The translations under genes and the position numbers were made by a program. 64,000 bases of DNA from Shinella granuli (GTDB taxonomy: Bacteria; Pseudomonadota; Alphaproteobacteria; Rhizobiales; Rhizobiaceae), in the NCBI RefSeq assembly GCF_004341885.1, contig NZ_SLVX01000010.1:1-64000 (forward strand). Reading direction: 5' to 3'. Shown one piece after another: positions 19,301 through 28,580 of the stretch (the stretch's first letter is position 1; each line of letters opens with the position of its first letter). Under the pieces are notes generated by a model. That model saw nothing but the letters and a program-made list of their open reading frames with translations. It searched no databases and was not told the DNA's origin.

Positions 19301-20002
19301 ATGAAACCATTGCTCGAGGTCAAGGGCCTCAACAGCTGGTATGGCGAGAGCCACGTCCTCCACGGCGTCGACATGACGGTGCGCGAAGGGGAGATGATCA
19401 CCATCCTGGGCCGCAACGGTGTCGGCAAGTCGACGACGCTGCGCACGATCGTCGGCATTCTGCGCGAGCGAAAGGGCCAGATCCTCTTCGATGGCAAGGA
19501 CATGATGACCGTGCCGCTGCACAGGACGGCGCATGCCGGCATCGGCTTCGTGCCCGAGGAGCGCGGCATCTTCGCAACGCTGACGGTGGAGGAAAACCTC
19601 ATGCTGCCGCCGGTCGTTGCCAAGGGCGGACTGTCGCTCGAGGAGATCTACGGCCTTTTCCCCAACCTTGCCGAACGCCGCACCAGCCCGGGGACCAAGC
19701 TGTCCGGCGGCGAGCAGCAGATGCTGGCGATGGCCCGCATCCTGCGCACCGGGGTGAAGATGCTTCTTCTCGACGAACCGACCGAGGGGCTGGCCCCGGT
19801 CATCGTGCAGCGCATCGGCGAAGTGCTGAAGAAACTGAAAGAGCGCGGCATGACCGTGTTGCTGGTCGAGCAGAACTTCCGTTTCGCCAGCAAGATCGCC
19901 GACCGTTTCTACCTGATGGACCACGGCCAGATGGTGGCGGATTTCCCGGTGTCGGAGCTGCCGGACCAGATGCCGATGCTTCACAAAGTTCTGGGGGTCT
20001 GA
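19301..20002 (+). CDS. livF: Liv-type ABC transporter ATP-binding protein LivF
   Basis: A 233-residue ABC ATPase with Walker A GRNGVGKST (37-45), signature LSGGEQQMLAMARI, Walker B MLLLDEPTEGLAP and the LLVEQNFRFA switch segment, all typical of LivF. The ATG at 19301 is one base after the livG stop; an in-frame upstream extension lies inside livG and is not used. Confidence 0.93.
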   Translation: MKPLLEVKGLNSWYGESHVLHGVDMTVREGEMITILGRNGVGKSTTLRTIVGILRERKGQILFDGKDMMTVPLHRTAHAGIGFVPEERGIFATLTVEENLMLPPVVAKGGLSLEEIYGLFPNLAERRTSPGTKLSGGEQQMLAMARILRTGVKMLLLDEPTEGLAPVIVQRIGEVLKKLKERGMTVLLVEQNFRFASKIADRFYLMDHGQMVADFPVSELPDQMPMLHKVLGV

Positions 20003-20009
20003 CCGAGCC

Positions 20010-20897
20010 ATGACCATGATTTTCGGAATTCCGGTGCAGGCGTTCCTGGGCCAGTTGCTGATCGGGCTGATCAACGGTTCGTTCTATGCGCTCTTGAGCC
20101 TCGGGCTCGCCGTCATCTTCGGTCTGCTTCGCGTGATCAATTTCGCCCACGGGGCGCAGTACATGCTGGGCGCCTTCGTCGCGTTCCTGCTGCTGCAGTA
20201 TTTCGCGATCGGTTACTGGGCCGCCCTCATTCTCGCACCCCTCATCGTCGGGCTTCTCGGTGCGGTCATCGAACGCACCATGCTGAGCCGGCTCTACAAT
20301 CTCGATCCGCTCTACGGCCTGCTCTTCACCTTCGGCCTGGCGCTGACGATCGAGGGAACGTTCCGCTATCTCTACGGCGCTTCCGGCCAGCCCTATGCGG
20401 CTCCGTCCTGGCTTGCGGGTGGCACCAATCTCGGCTTCATGTTCCTGCCGAACTATCGCGGCTGGGTCGTCGTCGTCTCGCTGCTCGCCTGCCTTGGAAC
20501 CTGGCTGCTGATCGAGAAGACCAAGCTCGGTTCCTACCTGCGCGCGGCGACGGAAAACCCCGTCCTCGTGCAGGCGTTCGGCGTCAACGTGCCGCTGCTC
20601 CTGACCTTCACCTATGCGCTCGGCGCGGGTCTCGCCGCCTTCGCCGGCGTGCTGGCCGCGCCGGTCTACCAGGTCTCGCCGCTGATGGGCACGAACCTCA
20701 TCATCGTCGTCTTCGCGGTGGTCGTCGTCGGCGGCATGGGGTCCATCATGGGCGCGATCGTCACGGGTTACATGCTCGGCATCGCCGAGGGCCTGACCAA
20801 GGTCTTCTACCCGGAGGCCTCCAACATCGTTATCTTTGTAATCATGGCGATCGTGCTTCTGCTGCGGCCCGCCGGCCTGTTCGGAAGGGATGCGTGA
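20010..20897 (+). CDS. livH: Liv-type ABC transporter permease LivH
   Basis: A 295-residue inner-membrane permease with about eight hydrophobic helices. The family motif GLINGSFYALLSLGLAVIFG lies near the N-terminus, followed by RVINFAHGAQYMLGAF; the cytoplasmic EAA-like loop contains YLRAATENPVLVQAFGVNV. The start is 7 bases after livF and the end overlaps livM. Confidence 0.92.
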   Translation: MTMIFGIPVQAFLGQLLIGLINGSFYALLSLGLAVIFGLLRVINFAHGAQYMLGAFVAFLLLQYFAIGYWAALILAPLIVGLLGAVIERTMLSRLYNLDPLYGLLFTFGLALTIEGTFRYLYGASGQPYAAPSWLAGGTNLGFMFLPNYRGWVVVVSLLACLGTWLLIEKTKLGSYLRAATENPVLVQAFGVNVPLLLTFTYALGAGLAAFAGVLAAPVYQVSPLMGTNLIIVVFAVVVVGGMGSIMGAIVTGYMLGIAEGLTKVFYPEASNIVIFVIMAIVLLLRPAGLFGRDA

Positions 20898-21882
20898 CAT
20901 GGTGGAGCTTTCTGAGAAAATGGCGACGAATGTCCAGCCGGAGCGTACTGCCTCCATGATCCAGGTGGGATTGCTCGTCGTGGCGGTGGGCTGCCTGGCC
21001 GCGGCCCCGCTGTTCCTCTACCCGATCTTCCTGATGAAGCTCTTGTGCTTTGCGCTCTTCGCCTGCGCCTTCAATCTGCTGCTCGGCTATACCGGCCTGC
21101 TTTCCTTCGGCCACGCCACCTTCTTCGGCGGCGCGGCCTACTTCACCGCACATGCGGTGAAGGAGTGGGGCGTCACCCCCGAGATCGGCATTCTCATCGG
21201 TGTCGCGGGCGCCGCGCTGCTCGGGCTTGTGGTCGGGTTCTTCGCCATCCGCCGGCAGGGCATCTATTTTGCGATGATCACGCTGGCGCTCGGGCAGATG
21301 TTCTATTTCTTCTGCCTGCAGGCGGCCTTCACGCATGGCGAGGACGGTATCCAGTCGGTGCCGCGCGGCCATCTGTTCGGCCTGATCGACCTCAACCGGC
21401 CGACCAGCATGTATTATTTCGTCCTGGTCGCCTTCCTGATCGGCATGGCGATCATCTGGCGCTTCATCAACTCGCCCTTCGGCATGATCTTGAAGTCGAT
21501 CCGAGAGAACGAGCAGCGCGCGATCTCGCTCGGCTATTCCGTTCGCAATTACAAGCTTGGGGCCTTCGTCATGTCGGCTGCGCTCACGGGTCTTGCCGGC
21601 GGGCTGAAGGCCCTGGTGTTCCAGTTCGCCACGCTCACCGATGTCGGCTGGCAGATGTCGGGCGAAGTGATCCTGATGACGCTGCTCGGCGGTATCGGTA
21701 CGATGATCGGGCCGATCGTCGGCGCGGGCCTCGTCGTCACGCTGCAGAACTACCTCGCCACCTCCGACTTTCCGGTCACGATCGTCACCGGCATCGTCTT
21801 CATGGCCTGTGTGCTGCTCTTCCGCCGCGGCATCGTGGGAGAGTTCTACACCTCGCGATTGGGCAAGAAGCTCGGCTTCTAG
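20890..21882 (+). CDS. livM: Liv-type ABC transporter permease LivM
   Basis: A 330-residue permease paired with LivH. Recognisable segments are LLLGYTGLLSFGHATFFGGA, the RRQGIYFAMITLALGQM helix and the cytoplasmic KSIRENEQRAISLGYSVRNYKL loop. The ATG at 20890 overlaps the livH stop; an in-frame ATG at 20899 is an equally possible start. Last transporter gene of the operon, separated from the GMC oxidoreductase gene by a 167-base gap with two hairpins. Confidence 0.92.
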   Translation: MRDMVELSEKMATNVQPERTASMIQVGLLVVAVGCLAAAPLFLYPIFLMKLLCFALFACAFNLLLGYTGLLSFGHATFFGGAAYFTAHAVKEWGVTPEIGILIGVAGAALLGLVVGFFAIRRQGIYFAMITLALGQMFYFFCLQAAFTHGEDGIQSVPRGHLFGLIDLNRPTSMYYFVLVAFLIGMAIIWRFINSPFGMILKSIRENEQRAISLGYSVRNYKLGAFVMSAALTGLAGGLKALVFQFATLTDVGWQMSGEVILMTLLGGIGTMIGPIVGAGLVVTLQNYLATSDFPVTIVTGIVFMACVLLFRRGIVGEFYTSRLGKKLGF

Positions 21883-21895
21883 AAGCCCCTCCTGA

Positions 21896-21948
21896 TCGCG
21901 CCGGCATAGGTGCCGGCGCGACACGAACCTGCACCGGCTCCCCGGTGC
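21896..21948 (+). other. Two adjacent GC-rich hairpins between livM and the GMC oxidoreductase gene
   Basis: The first hairpin (21896-21921) has an 11-bp stem, TCGCGCCGGCA pairing with TGCCGGCGCGA, and a TAGG loop. The second (21931-21948) has a 7-bp stem, GCACCGG pairing with CCGGTGC, and a CTCC loop. Neither is followed by a T-run, so they look like an RNA processing or stabilising element or a weak terminator within the operon. Confidence 0.5.
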
Positions 21949-22049
21949 GAAACGGCAGGGTGCCGGAGGCCGGCCCCACGAGAATGGAATGGACACACCA
22001 CCTGCGGCGCCCGTGCGGCACGCTGGAAGGGACCCGCTTGGAGTTCGAC

Positions 22050-23642
22050 ATGGAACAGTTCGACTACATCATCGTAGGTGCCGGCAGCGCCGGCTGCGTT
22101 CTGGCCAACCGGCTGTCGGCGGACCGGCGCAATCGCGTGCTGTTGCTGGAGGCGGGCGGAAGCGACAATTATCACTGGATCCACATTCCGGTCGGCTATC
22201 TCTACTGCATCAACAACCCGCGCACCGACTGGTGCTTCTCCACCGAAAAGGAGGCCGGCCTCAACGACCGGGCGTTGAACTATCCGCGCGGCAAGGTGCT
22301 GGGCGGCTGCTCGTCGATCAACGGCATGATCTACATGCGCGGCCAGGCGCGCGATTACGATCTGTGGCGCCAGCTTGGCTGCACCGGCTGGGGCTGGGAC
22401 GACGTGCTGCCGCATTTCCGCAAGTCGGAGGACTTTTACAAGGGGTCGAGCGACATGCACGGCGAAGGCGGGGAATGGCGCGTGGAGCGCGCGCGCGTGC
22501 GCTGGGCGGTGCTCGACGCCTTCCAGAAGGCCGCAAGCGAAGCCGGCATACCCGAGACCGAGGACTTCAACCGCGGCGACAATGAAGGATCCGGCTATTT
22601 CGATGTCAACCAGCGTTCGGGCATCCGCTGGAACACCTCCAAGGCCTTCCTCAAACCGGCCCGCAACCGGCCCAACCTCACTGTCCTTATTAAAGCGCAT
22701 GCGCGACGCCTGATTGTCGAAAATGGCGACGTGAAGGGCGTCGAGTTCCAGCACCAGGGCATTGCAAAGAAGGCGTATGCGGCCCGCGAGACCGTGCTCA
22801 GCGCCGGCGCGATCGGCTCTCCCCATCTTCTCGAACTCTCCGGCATAGGCCGTGGCGACGTCCTGAAAAACGCGGGCATCGAGGTCGTAAGGGATGTGAG
22901 GGGCGTCGGCGAAAACCTGCAGGACCATCTGCAGCTTCGGCTGGTCTATAAGGTCACCGGCGTGCCGACGCTGAACGAGAAAGCGAACACGTTGCTCGGC
23001 AAGGCGTCGATCGGGCTCGAATATCTGGTGAAGCGCTCCGGCCCCATGGCGATGGCGCCGAGCCAGCTCGGCATCTTCACCCGTTCGGGGCCGGACAAGG
23101 AGACGCCCGACCTGCAATATCACATCCAGCCGGTGTCGCTCGAAAAGTTCGGCGAGGGGGTCCATCCGTTTCCGGCGATGACGGCGAGCGTATGCAACCT
23201 TCGCCCCGACAGCCGCGGCTCGGTCCATGTCAAGGGGCCGGACTTTGCCCTGCAGCCGCAGATCCGCCCGAACTATCTCAGCGAACAAAGCGACCGCGAC
23301 GTGGCTGTCCGTGCCATCCGCCTGACACGCCGCATCGCGCAGCAGCCGTCCTTCGCCCGCTTCACGCCGGTCGAATACAAGCCCGGTCCCTCCTTCGAGA
23401 CCGACGCGGATCTTGAAAAGGCGGCGGGCGACATCGGCACGACGATCTTCCACCCGACCGGCACCTGCCGGATGGGGTCCGATCCGGAAAGCGTCGTCGA
23501 TCCGCAACTGAAGCTGCGGGCGCTCGGCAGGCTTCGCATCGCCGATGCTTCCGTCATGCCGCGCATTACCTCGGGCAACACCAATTCGCCGACGATCATG
23601 ATCGCGGAGAAAGCCGCCGCGATGATCCTGGCGGAGAGGTGA
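22050..23642 (+). CDS. GMC-family FAD oxidoreductase (choline/alcohol dehydrogenase type)
   Basis: A 530-residue glucose-methanol-choline oxidoreductase. The N-terminal FAD motif is VGAGSAGCVLANRLS, the GMC signature is GGCSSINGMIYMRGQ (about residues 85-99), and the active-site HPTGTCRMG and GNTNSPTIMIAEKAA are present. Length matches choline or alkanol dehydrogenases. It follows the liv-type importer and is followed by a 3-hydroxyisobutyrate-dehydrogenase-family gene, so it probably oxidises the imported compound to an aldehyde. There is no betB aldehyde dehydrogenase or betI neighbour, so choline is unlikely as the specific substrate. Confidence 0.92.
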   Translation: MEQFDYIIVGAGSAGCVLANRLSADRRNRVLLLEAGGSDNYHWIHIPVGYLYCINNPRTDWCFSTEKEAGLNDRALNYPRGKVLGGCSSINGMIYMRGQARDYDLWRQLGCTGWGWDDVLPHFRKSEDFYKGSSDMHGEGGEWRVERARVRWAVLDAFQKAASEAGIPETEDFNRGDNEGSGYFDVNQRSGIRWNTSKAFLKPARNRPNLTVLIKAHARRLIVENGDVKGVEFQHQGIAKKAYAARETVLSAGAIGSPHLLELSGIGRGDVLKNAGIEVVRDVRGVGENLQDHLQLRLVYKVTGVPTLNEKANTLLGKASIGLEYLVKRSGPMAMAPSQLGIFTRSGPDKETPDLQYHIQPVSLEKFGEGVHPFPAMTASVCNLRPDSRGSVHVKGPDFALQPQIRPNYLSEQSDRDVAVRAIRLTRRIAQQPSFARFTPVEYKPGPSFETDADLEKAAGDIGTTIFHPTGTCRMGSDPESVVDPQLKLRALGRLRIADASVMPRITSGNTNSPTIMIAEKAAAMILAER

Positions 23643-23721
23643 GCCAGCAATTCCCGGGCGGATGCGCTTTGGTCGCGCGCCCATGCCTAACCCCTATAGG
23701 TCTGTACGAAGGACGATCAGC

Positions 23722-24597
23722 ATGGCTTATGTCGCATTCATCGGATTGGGCAATATGGGCGGCCCGATGGCTGCAAATCTTGTCAAGGCCGGACACAGCG
23801 TTTCCGGTTTCGACCTGTCCGAAGCCTCGCTCGCCGCTGCTGCGCAGACCGGCGTGAAGACTTTCGCAACCCTGACCGAGGCCGTGAGCGGTGCGCAGAC
23901 CGTGATCACCATGCTGCCGAAAGGCGAGCATGTCGTTGCCGTTTGGGAGAAGCTGGCAGGCCTGGTTCCCGCCGGAACCCTCCAGATCGATTGCTCGACC
24001 GTGGATGTGGAAAGTGCGCGCCGGGTCCATGGCATCGCCCGGGCGGCGGGGTGCCCCTCGTTGGACGCGCCGGTTTCCGGCGGTACGGGCGGGGCTGCCG
24101 CCGGAACGCTCACCTTCATGGCCGGCGGCTCGCCCGAGGCCTTCGCCGATGCCAGACCGTTCCTGGAAGTGATGGGCAAGAAGATCGTGCATTGCGGGGC
24201 GGATGGCGCCGGCCAAGCCGCGAAGATCTGCAACAACATGATCCTCGGCATCTCCATGATCGCCGTCAGCGAGGCCTTCGCGCTGGGCGAAAGGCTCGGT
24301 CTTTCCCACCAGGCCCTGTTCGACGTGGCTTCGGCGTCTTCCGGCCAATGCTGGTCCCTGACCTCCTATTGCCCGGTGCCCGGTCCGGTTCCATCTTCGC
24401 CCGCCAACAACGCGTACAAGCCCGGCTTCGCTGTCGCCCTGATGCTGAAGGATCTTCTGCTCTCCCAGGATGTTGCCGAGGCCTGCGGCGCCACCACGCC
24501 GTTGGGTGCGGCCGCCGCGAGATTGTACGAGGCTTTTGCGAAAGAGGGGAACGGCGACCGGGACTTCTCCGCCATCATCGACATGCTGCGGGGATAA
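23722..24597 (+). CDS. 3-hydroxyisobutyrate dehydrogenase-family oxidoreductase
   Basis: A 291-residue beta-hydroxyacid dehydrogenase. The dinucleotide motif is IGLGNMGGPMA, the substrate site DAPVSGGTGGAAAGTLTFM, and the catalytic lysine lies in GQAAKICNNM. All are close to MmsB. The ATG at 23722 with AAGGA upstream is preferred. No mmsA (methylmalonate-semialdehyde dehydrogenase) is adjacent, so its partner here is the GMC enzyme and it may act on another hydroxy acid such as a tartronate or hydroxypropionate relative. Confidence 0.9.
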   Translation: MAYVAFIGLGNMGGPMAANLVKAGHSVSGFDLSEASLAAAAQTGVKTFATLTEAVSGAQTVITMLPKGEHVVAVWEKLAGLVPAGTLQIDCSTVDVESARRVHGIARAAGCPSLDAPVSGGTGGAAAGTLTFMAGGSPEAFADARPFLEVMGKKIVHCGADGAGQAAKICNNMILGISMIAVSEAFALGERLGLSHQALFDVASASSGQCWSLTSYCPVPGPVPSSPANNAYKPGFAVALMLKDLLLSQDVAEACGATTPLGAAAARLYEAFAKEGNGDRDFSAIIDMLRG

Positions 24598-24681
24598 TCC
24601 AGGCGCTTCGCCGCTTTACAGTCCGATCCTCGCCTCTTTCGGCTGCCGGGGCCATGCGGCGAGAGCCCGCTCATTGGCGCT

Positions 24682-25275
24682 TCAGGCCTCGGCGGCCTTT
24701 GCCGCCATGGTCGCCCTGGCCCACCAGACCAGTTCGTCGAGTGCCGTTTTCGCCGCCGGGAGAAGGCTGGCTTCGATCGCGGCGACCGGCTTGTTTCCAT
24801 TGGCCGGATGTATGGCCATGAAGTCGCTGCCGCCGATATGCACGGCGGCATGGGTGGAAACCATCTGCAGCTCCACGCCGATCCCCCGCAGATGTTCGAT
24901 CGCGCGTGCCGCGCCGGTTCCACCATAGCCGATCGCGGTGAACGGCTTGCGATTCCACTCCCTGTAGGCCTGATCGAGCGCATTCTTGAGAACGCCGGTG
25001 ATCGAATGGTTGTATTCCGCGACGACGAAGATGTAGCCGTCGTAGCGGGCGATTGTCTCCTGCCAGCGAACGGCTTCGGAATTCCGGCTCGGCATCCACA
25101 TGTTCGATGCCATCTCGTCGAAGAAGGGAAGGGGATGATCGCGCAGGTCGACCAGTTCCACGTCCATGTCGGTCCGGGCCTGCGCCTGCTGCAATATCCA
25201 CTGGGCAGGCTTGTCGGCGAGCCTGGTCGGGCGTGTCGAGCCGATGATGATGGCGATTCGCGGCCTGGAATTCAC
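24682..25275 (-). CDS. NADPH-dependent FMN reductase-family protein
   Basis: A 197-residue flavodoxin-fold NAD(P)H:FMN/quinone reductase. The phosphate-binding IGSTRPTRLADKPAQWI lies at the N-terminus and AEYNHSITGVLKNALDQAY follows in the middle, as in the ArsH/YieF/azoreductase-like group. The start is GTG 25275, which has AGGAGG five bases upstream; an in-frame TTG at 25302 is less likely. It is divergent from an HxlR regulator, a common pairing for quinone or electrophile detoxification. Confidence 0.87.
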   Translation of the reverse strand: MNSRPRIAIIIGSTRPTRLADKPAQWILQQAQARTDMDVELVDLRDHPLPFFDEMASNMWMPSRNSEAVRWQETIARYDGYIFVVAEYNHSITGVLKNALDQAYREWNRKPFTAIGYGGTGAARAIEHLRGIGVELQMVSTHAAVHIGGSDFMAIHPANGNKPVAAIEASLLPAAKTALDELVWWARATMAAKAAEA

Positions 25276-25293
25276 GATAACCTCCTGTATCTT

Positions 25294-25329
25294 GGTTTCC
25301 AAGAGGAACCAGCTTACGAAAGGTTTCCA
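25294..25329. promoter_or_regulatory. Candidate HxlR operator
   Basis: In the 74-base divergent gap GGTTTCCA occurs at 25294-25301 and again at 25322-25329, and an inverted GGAACC lies at 25305-25310, giving the interrupted palindrome GGTTTCC-N4-GGAACC. Its position between the reductase and HxlR starts suggests the regulator's binding site. Confidence 0.4.
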
Positions 25330-25349
25330 GAAGCGGACAAGGAGGCACT

Positions 25350-25727
25350 TTGTTGAAACCAGATAACCAGGAGCATACCGCAGCCTGCGCCCACATCGGC
25401 CGGATGCTTGCGCGCATCAGCGACAAGTGGACCTTGCTCGTGGTGCAGGTGCTCGGCCGTGGGCCGCTGCGTTTCAATGCCTTGCGACGCGAAGTCGGCG
25501 AGATCAGCCAGAAGGTGCTTGCATCGACATTGCGGGAACTTGAGGAGAATGGCTTCGTCTCGCGGACCGTCACGCCGGTCACGCCACCCCAGGTCGAATA
25601 TGCGCTGACGGATCTGGGGCGGGATTTCCTGGAACCGGTTCGCGGCCTGGCCGAGTGGGTCGTCGCAAATTCCGCGCGGATGGATGCGGCGCGTGCTGCA
25701 TATGCGCGCCGCCGCGGGCATGGCTGA
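25350..25727 (+). CDS. HxlR-family transcriptional regulator
   Basis: A 125-residue winged-helix regulator with IGRMLARISDKWTLLVVQVL and the recognition helix in ISQKVLASTLRELEENGFVSR. A single N-terminal cysteine (Cys13) sits where redox-sensing members such as YodB and HypR carry their sensor cysteine. It starts at TTG 25350 with AAGGAGG upstream. It is divergent from the FMN reductase gene and probably controls it in response to quinones or electrophiles. Confidence 0.87.
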   Translation: MLKPDNQEHTAACAHIGRMLARISDKWTLLVVQVLGRGPLRFNALRREVGEISQKVLASTLRELEENGFVSRTVTPVTPPQVEYALTDLGRDFLEPVRGLAEWVVANSARMDAARAAYARRRGHG

Positions 25728-25916
25728 AGCAAGGAGGGGTTTCCCGAGAACGGTGCGCCGTGGTGGCGCCGCTGCAGGATAGGGTGGTGCGGGCGATGAT
25801 CACCGTGGCAGGCGTTGACCAGGACCTTGAGCGTCTCGGTCATGTCCTGCCGGTCCAGTTTTCTCCCGTGGGCAACGACAGCCGATCCTGACCATGGGAT
25901 CGGCTGTCGGCTTTCG

Positions 25917-28421
25917 TCAGCGGGGGACCGCGAAGGTCTTGAGCCGGAGTGCATTGCCGAGGACGAAGACGCTCGACAGGGCCATGGCGCCAGCGGCGAA
26001 GACGGGCGACAGGAGGATGCCGTAAGCCGGATAGAGCAGGCCCGCGGCAACCGGGATCAGGGCCGTGTTGTAGGCGAAGGCCCAGAACAGGTTCTGCCGG
26101 ATGTTGCCGATCGTCGCCTTGGAGAGGGCAATGGCGTTCGGCACGCCTTGCAGGCTGCCCGACATCAGCACCACGTCGGCCGCCTCGATGGCAATGTCCG
26201 TGCCCGTTCCGATGGCAAGGCCCACATCCGCCTCGGCCAATGCCGGAGCGTCATTGATCCCGTCTCCGACGAAGGCGACCTTGCCATGCGCGGCCTTGAG
26301 GCGGCGAACCGCGGTGACCTTGCCGTCCGGCAGCACTTCAGCCACGACCTCGTCGATCCCCAGGCGCGCCGCGATGGCCTTGGCCGTGCGCGCGTTGTCG
26401 CCGGTGATCATCGCGATCTTGAGGCCGAGATCATGCAGTGCCCTGATGGCCGCGGGCGTCGTCTCCTTGATGGGGTCGGCCACGGCGATGATCGCCGCCA
26501 GCCTGCCGTCGATTGCGGCATAGAGCGGCGATTTGCCTTCATTGCCGAGGCGTTCGGCAATGCCGGAAAAGGCCGCGACGTCATGGCCGAGCTCGACCAT
26601 GTACCGATCAGCACCGACCTCGACAGGCCTGCCATCGACCACGGCCCTGACGCCGAAACCCGTTACCGATTCGAAGTCCGACAGGACGGGTCGTGCGATA
26701 TTTTCCGCAGCGGCTGCATCCACGATCGCCCGGGCGATCGGGTGCTCCGACTTCGCCTCCACGGCGGCGACAAGCCCGAGAACGTCTGTCCGTTCGAAGC
26801 CCGCGGCCAGTTCCAGATCGGTGAGGGCCGGCTTTCCTTCGGTCAATGTGCCCGTTTTGTCGACGGCGACGACGTTCGCGTCCTTCAGCAGTTGGAGTGC
26901 TTCGCCCTTGCGGAAGAGCACGCCCAGCTCGGCCCCGCGACCGGTGCCCACCATGATCGAGGTCGGCGTTGCCAGTCCCATCGCACAGGGGCAGGCGATG
27001 ATCAGGACGGCGACGGCATTGACCAGCGCGAAGGTGAGCGCGGGCGGCGGGCCGAAATGGAGCCACGCGGCGAAGGTGAGGGCGGCCACGGCGAAGACGG
27101 CCGGCACGAACCACATGGTCACCTTGTCCACGAGCGCCTGGATCGGCAGCTTGGAGCCCTGCGCGTCCTCGACCATGCGGATGATCTGCGAAAGCACCGT
27201 GTTGCCGCCGACCGCCGTGGCGCGGATCGCGAAGGCGCCCTTCTGATTCACGGTTCCCGCGACGACCGGGCTGCCGCTCTTCTTGGAAACCGGGATCGGC
27301 TCGCCGGTGATCATCGATTCATCGACATAGCTTTCACCCTCGACGACCTCTCCGTCCACCGGCACGCGCTCACCGGGGCGAATCTCGACGATATCGCCTG
27401 ATGCGACGGCGTCGATCGGCAGTTCCACCGTCTTGCCGTCCCTGCGCACATGCGCCGTCTTGGCCTGGAGACCGACAAGGCGCCTGATCGCTTCGGAGGT
27501 GCGTCCCTTGGCCCGGGCCTCAAGCAGCCTCCCGAGCAGGATCAGGGTCACGATGACCGCGGCTGCCTCGAAATAGACGTTGACCGTTTCTGCCGGCAGG
27601 AAACCCGGGGCAAAGGTCGCGACCAGCGAATAGCCGTAGGCGGCAAGCGAGCCGACGGCGACCAGCGAGTTCATGTCGGGAGCAAGGCGCCACAGGGCGG
27701 GCAATCCCTTGTCGTAGAAGCGGATGCCCGGGACAAACAGCACCAGGGTCGTGAGCACGAACTGGAGGTACCAGCTGTTCTGCATGCCGATTGTCGTGGC
27801 CATCAGGTGATGGGCGCCCGGAATGAGGTGCGCGCCCATTTCCAGGATGAAGACCGGTGCCGTCAGAACCGCCGCGATGGTGAAGTCGCGGGTCAGCTCG
27901 CGGCGTTCCGCTTCCTTCCTTTCAGCGCGGTCCTCCGTCTCGGCCTGGTGGCTGCCGGCTGCCGCTGCGATTACTTTGGCCTCGTAGCCGGCGTTCTCGA
28001 TTGCTGCCACTATGGCCGCTGCATCGGCCGTCCCCTGCACGGTCGCCTTCTCGGTCGCGAGGTTGACGACGGCGTTCGTGACGCCGGGAACGGCCTTGAG
28101 TGCCTTTTCGACCCGCCCCACGCAGGAGGCGCAGGTCATGCCCTCGATCGCAACCTCGCGCGAGGTTGCGGCCGGTGCGGAGAAGCTTGCCGGAACCGTA
28201 TAACCGGCTTTTTCGACCGCGCCGATCAGCTTTGCATGATCGACCGGCACGCTGGTGGTGATGCTCGCCCTTTCGGTCGCCAGATTGACGACCGCGTCAG
28301 CAACGCCGGGCACGGCCTTGAGCGCCTTTTCGACCCGGCCGACGCAGGAGGCGCAGGTCATGCCCTCGATCGGTATCGACAGCGTTCCGGACAGGTCTGT
28401 TGTTCGAACGGGGGCATTCAT
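25917..28421 (-). CDS. copA: Copper-translocating P1B-type ATPase CopA
   Basis: An 834-residue copper-exporting ATPase. Two N-terminal metal-binding domains each carry GMTCASC (Cys23/26 and Cys97/100). The transmembrane CPC motif (around residue 477), the phosphorylated aspartate in [11 protein letters not shown] (around 518), the HP locus SEHPIARAI, and [16 protein letters not shown] are all intact, so it is a full-length Cu(I) exporter. It is divergent from a CopZ-like gene across a 159-base region with two CueR-type promoters. It is well separated from the upstream HxlR gene. Confidence 0.97.
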   Translation of the reverse strand: MNAPVRTTDLSGTLSIPIEGMTCASCVGRVEKALKAVPGVADAVVNLATERASITTSVPVDHAKLIGAVEKAGYTVPASFSAPAATSREVAIEGMTCASCVGRVEKALKAVPGVTNAVVNLATEKATVQGTADAAAIVAAIENAGYEAKVIAAAAGSHQAETEDRAERKEAERRELTRDFTIAAVLTAPVFILEMGAHLIPGAHHLMATTIGMQNSWYLQFVLTTLVLFVPGIRFYDKGLPALWRLAPDMNSLVAVGSLAAYGYSLVATFAPGFLPAETVNVYFEAAAVIVTLILLGRLLEARAKGRTSEAIRRLVGLQAKTAHVRRDGKTVELPIDAVASGDIVEIRPGERVPVDGEVVEGESYVDESMITGEPIPVSKKSGSPVVAGTVNQKGAFAIRATAVGGNTVLSQIIRMVEDAQGSKLPIQALVDKVTMWFVPAVFAVAALTFAAWLHFGPPPALTFALVNAVAVLIIACPCAMGLATPTSIMVGTGRGAELGVLFRKGEALQLLKDANVVAVDKTGTLTEGKPALTDLELAAGFERTDVLGLVAAVEAKSEHPIARAIVDAAAAENIARPVLSDFESVTGFGVRAVVDGRPVEVGADRYMVELGHDVAAFSGIAERLGNEGKSPLYAAIDGRLAAIIAVADPIKETTPAAIRALHDLGLKIAMITGDNARTAKAIAARLGIDEVVAEVLPDGKVTAVRRLKAAHGKVAFVGDGINDAPALAEADVGLAIGTGTDIAIEAADVVLMSGSLQGVPNAIALSKATIGNIRQNLFWAFAYNTALIPVAAGLLYPAYGILLSPVFAAGAMALSSVFVLGNALRLKTFAVPR

Positions 28422-28462
28422 GGCCGCCCTCCTTTCTCGTTCCGAAAATCAGGTTCGGGTGG

Positions 28463-28493
28463 AAGATGGGGCTTCCAACGATGGGAAGGTCAA
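28463..28493 (-). promoter_or_regulatory. CueR/MerR-type promoter of copA
   Basis: Reading the minus strand, TTGACC (28493-28488) and CATCTT (28468-28463) are separated by exactly 19 bases that contain the dyad CTTCCCATCGTTGGAAG. The overlong 19-bp spacer with a central dyad is the hallmark of MerR-family (CueR) activated promoters. It drives copA. Confidence 0.85.
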
Positions 28494-28517
28494 TAGCAGT
28501 TTTTCTTTTTTACGCAC

Positions 28518-28548
28518 TTGACCTTCCCATCGTTGGAAGCCCGATCTT
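28518..28548 (+). promoter_or_regulatory. CueR/MerR-type promoter of the copZ-DUF305 unit
   Basis: The mirror image of the copA promoter: TTGACC (28518-28523), a 19-base spacer with the same dyad, and GATCTT (28543-28548). The two 31-bp arms match at 30 positions. They are separated by 24 bases of T-rich sequence, so two activator dimers could sit back to back. Confidence 0.85.
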
Positions 28549-28580
28549 GAGTGCCATGAGACCCAACAAGGAGATTTCTC

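Noticed and set aside
22050-23642. Assignment of the GMC enzyme as choline dehydrogenase BetA
   Set aside because: There is no betB, betI or choline transporter beside it, and the GMC family is too broad to name a substrate.
25815-27401. A 528-codon plus-strand frame opposite copA
   Set aside because: Antisense to the conserved P-type ATPase core; shadow of high-GC coding.
28494-28517. The T-rich loop between the two copper promoters as a Rho-independent terminator
   Set aside because: The flanking arms are better explained as two promoters; both -35 boxes border the loop and transcription leads away from it.
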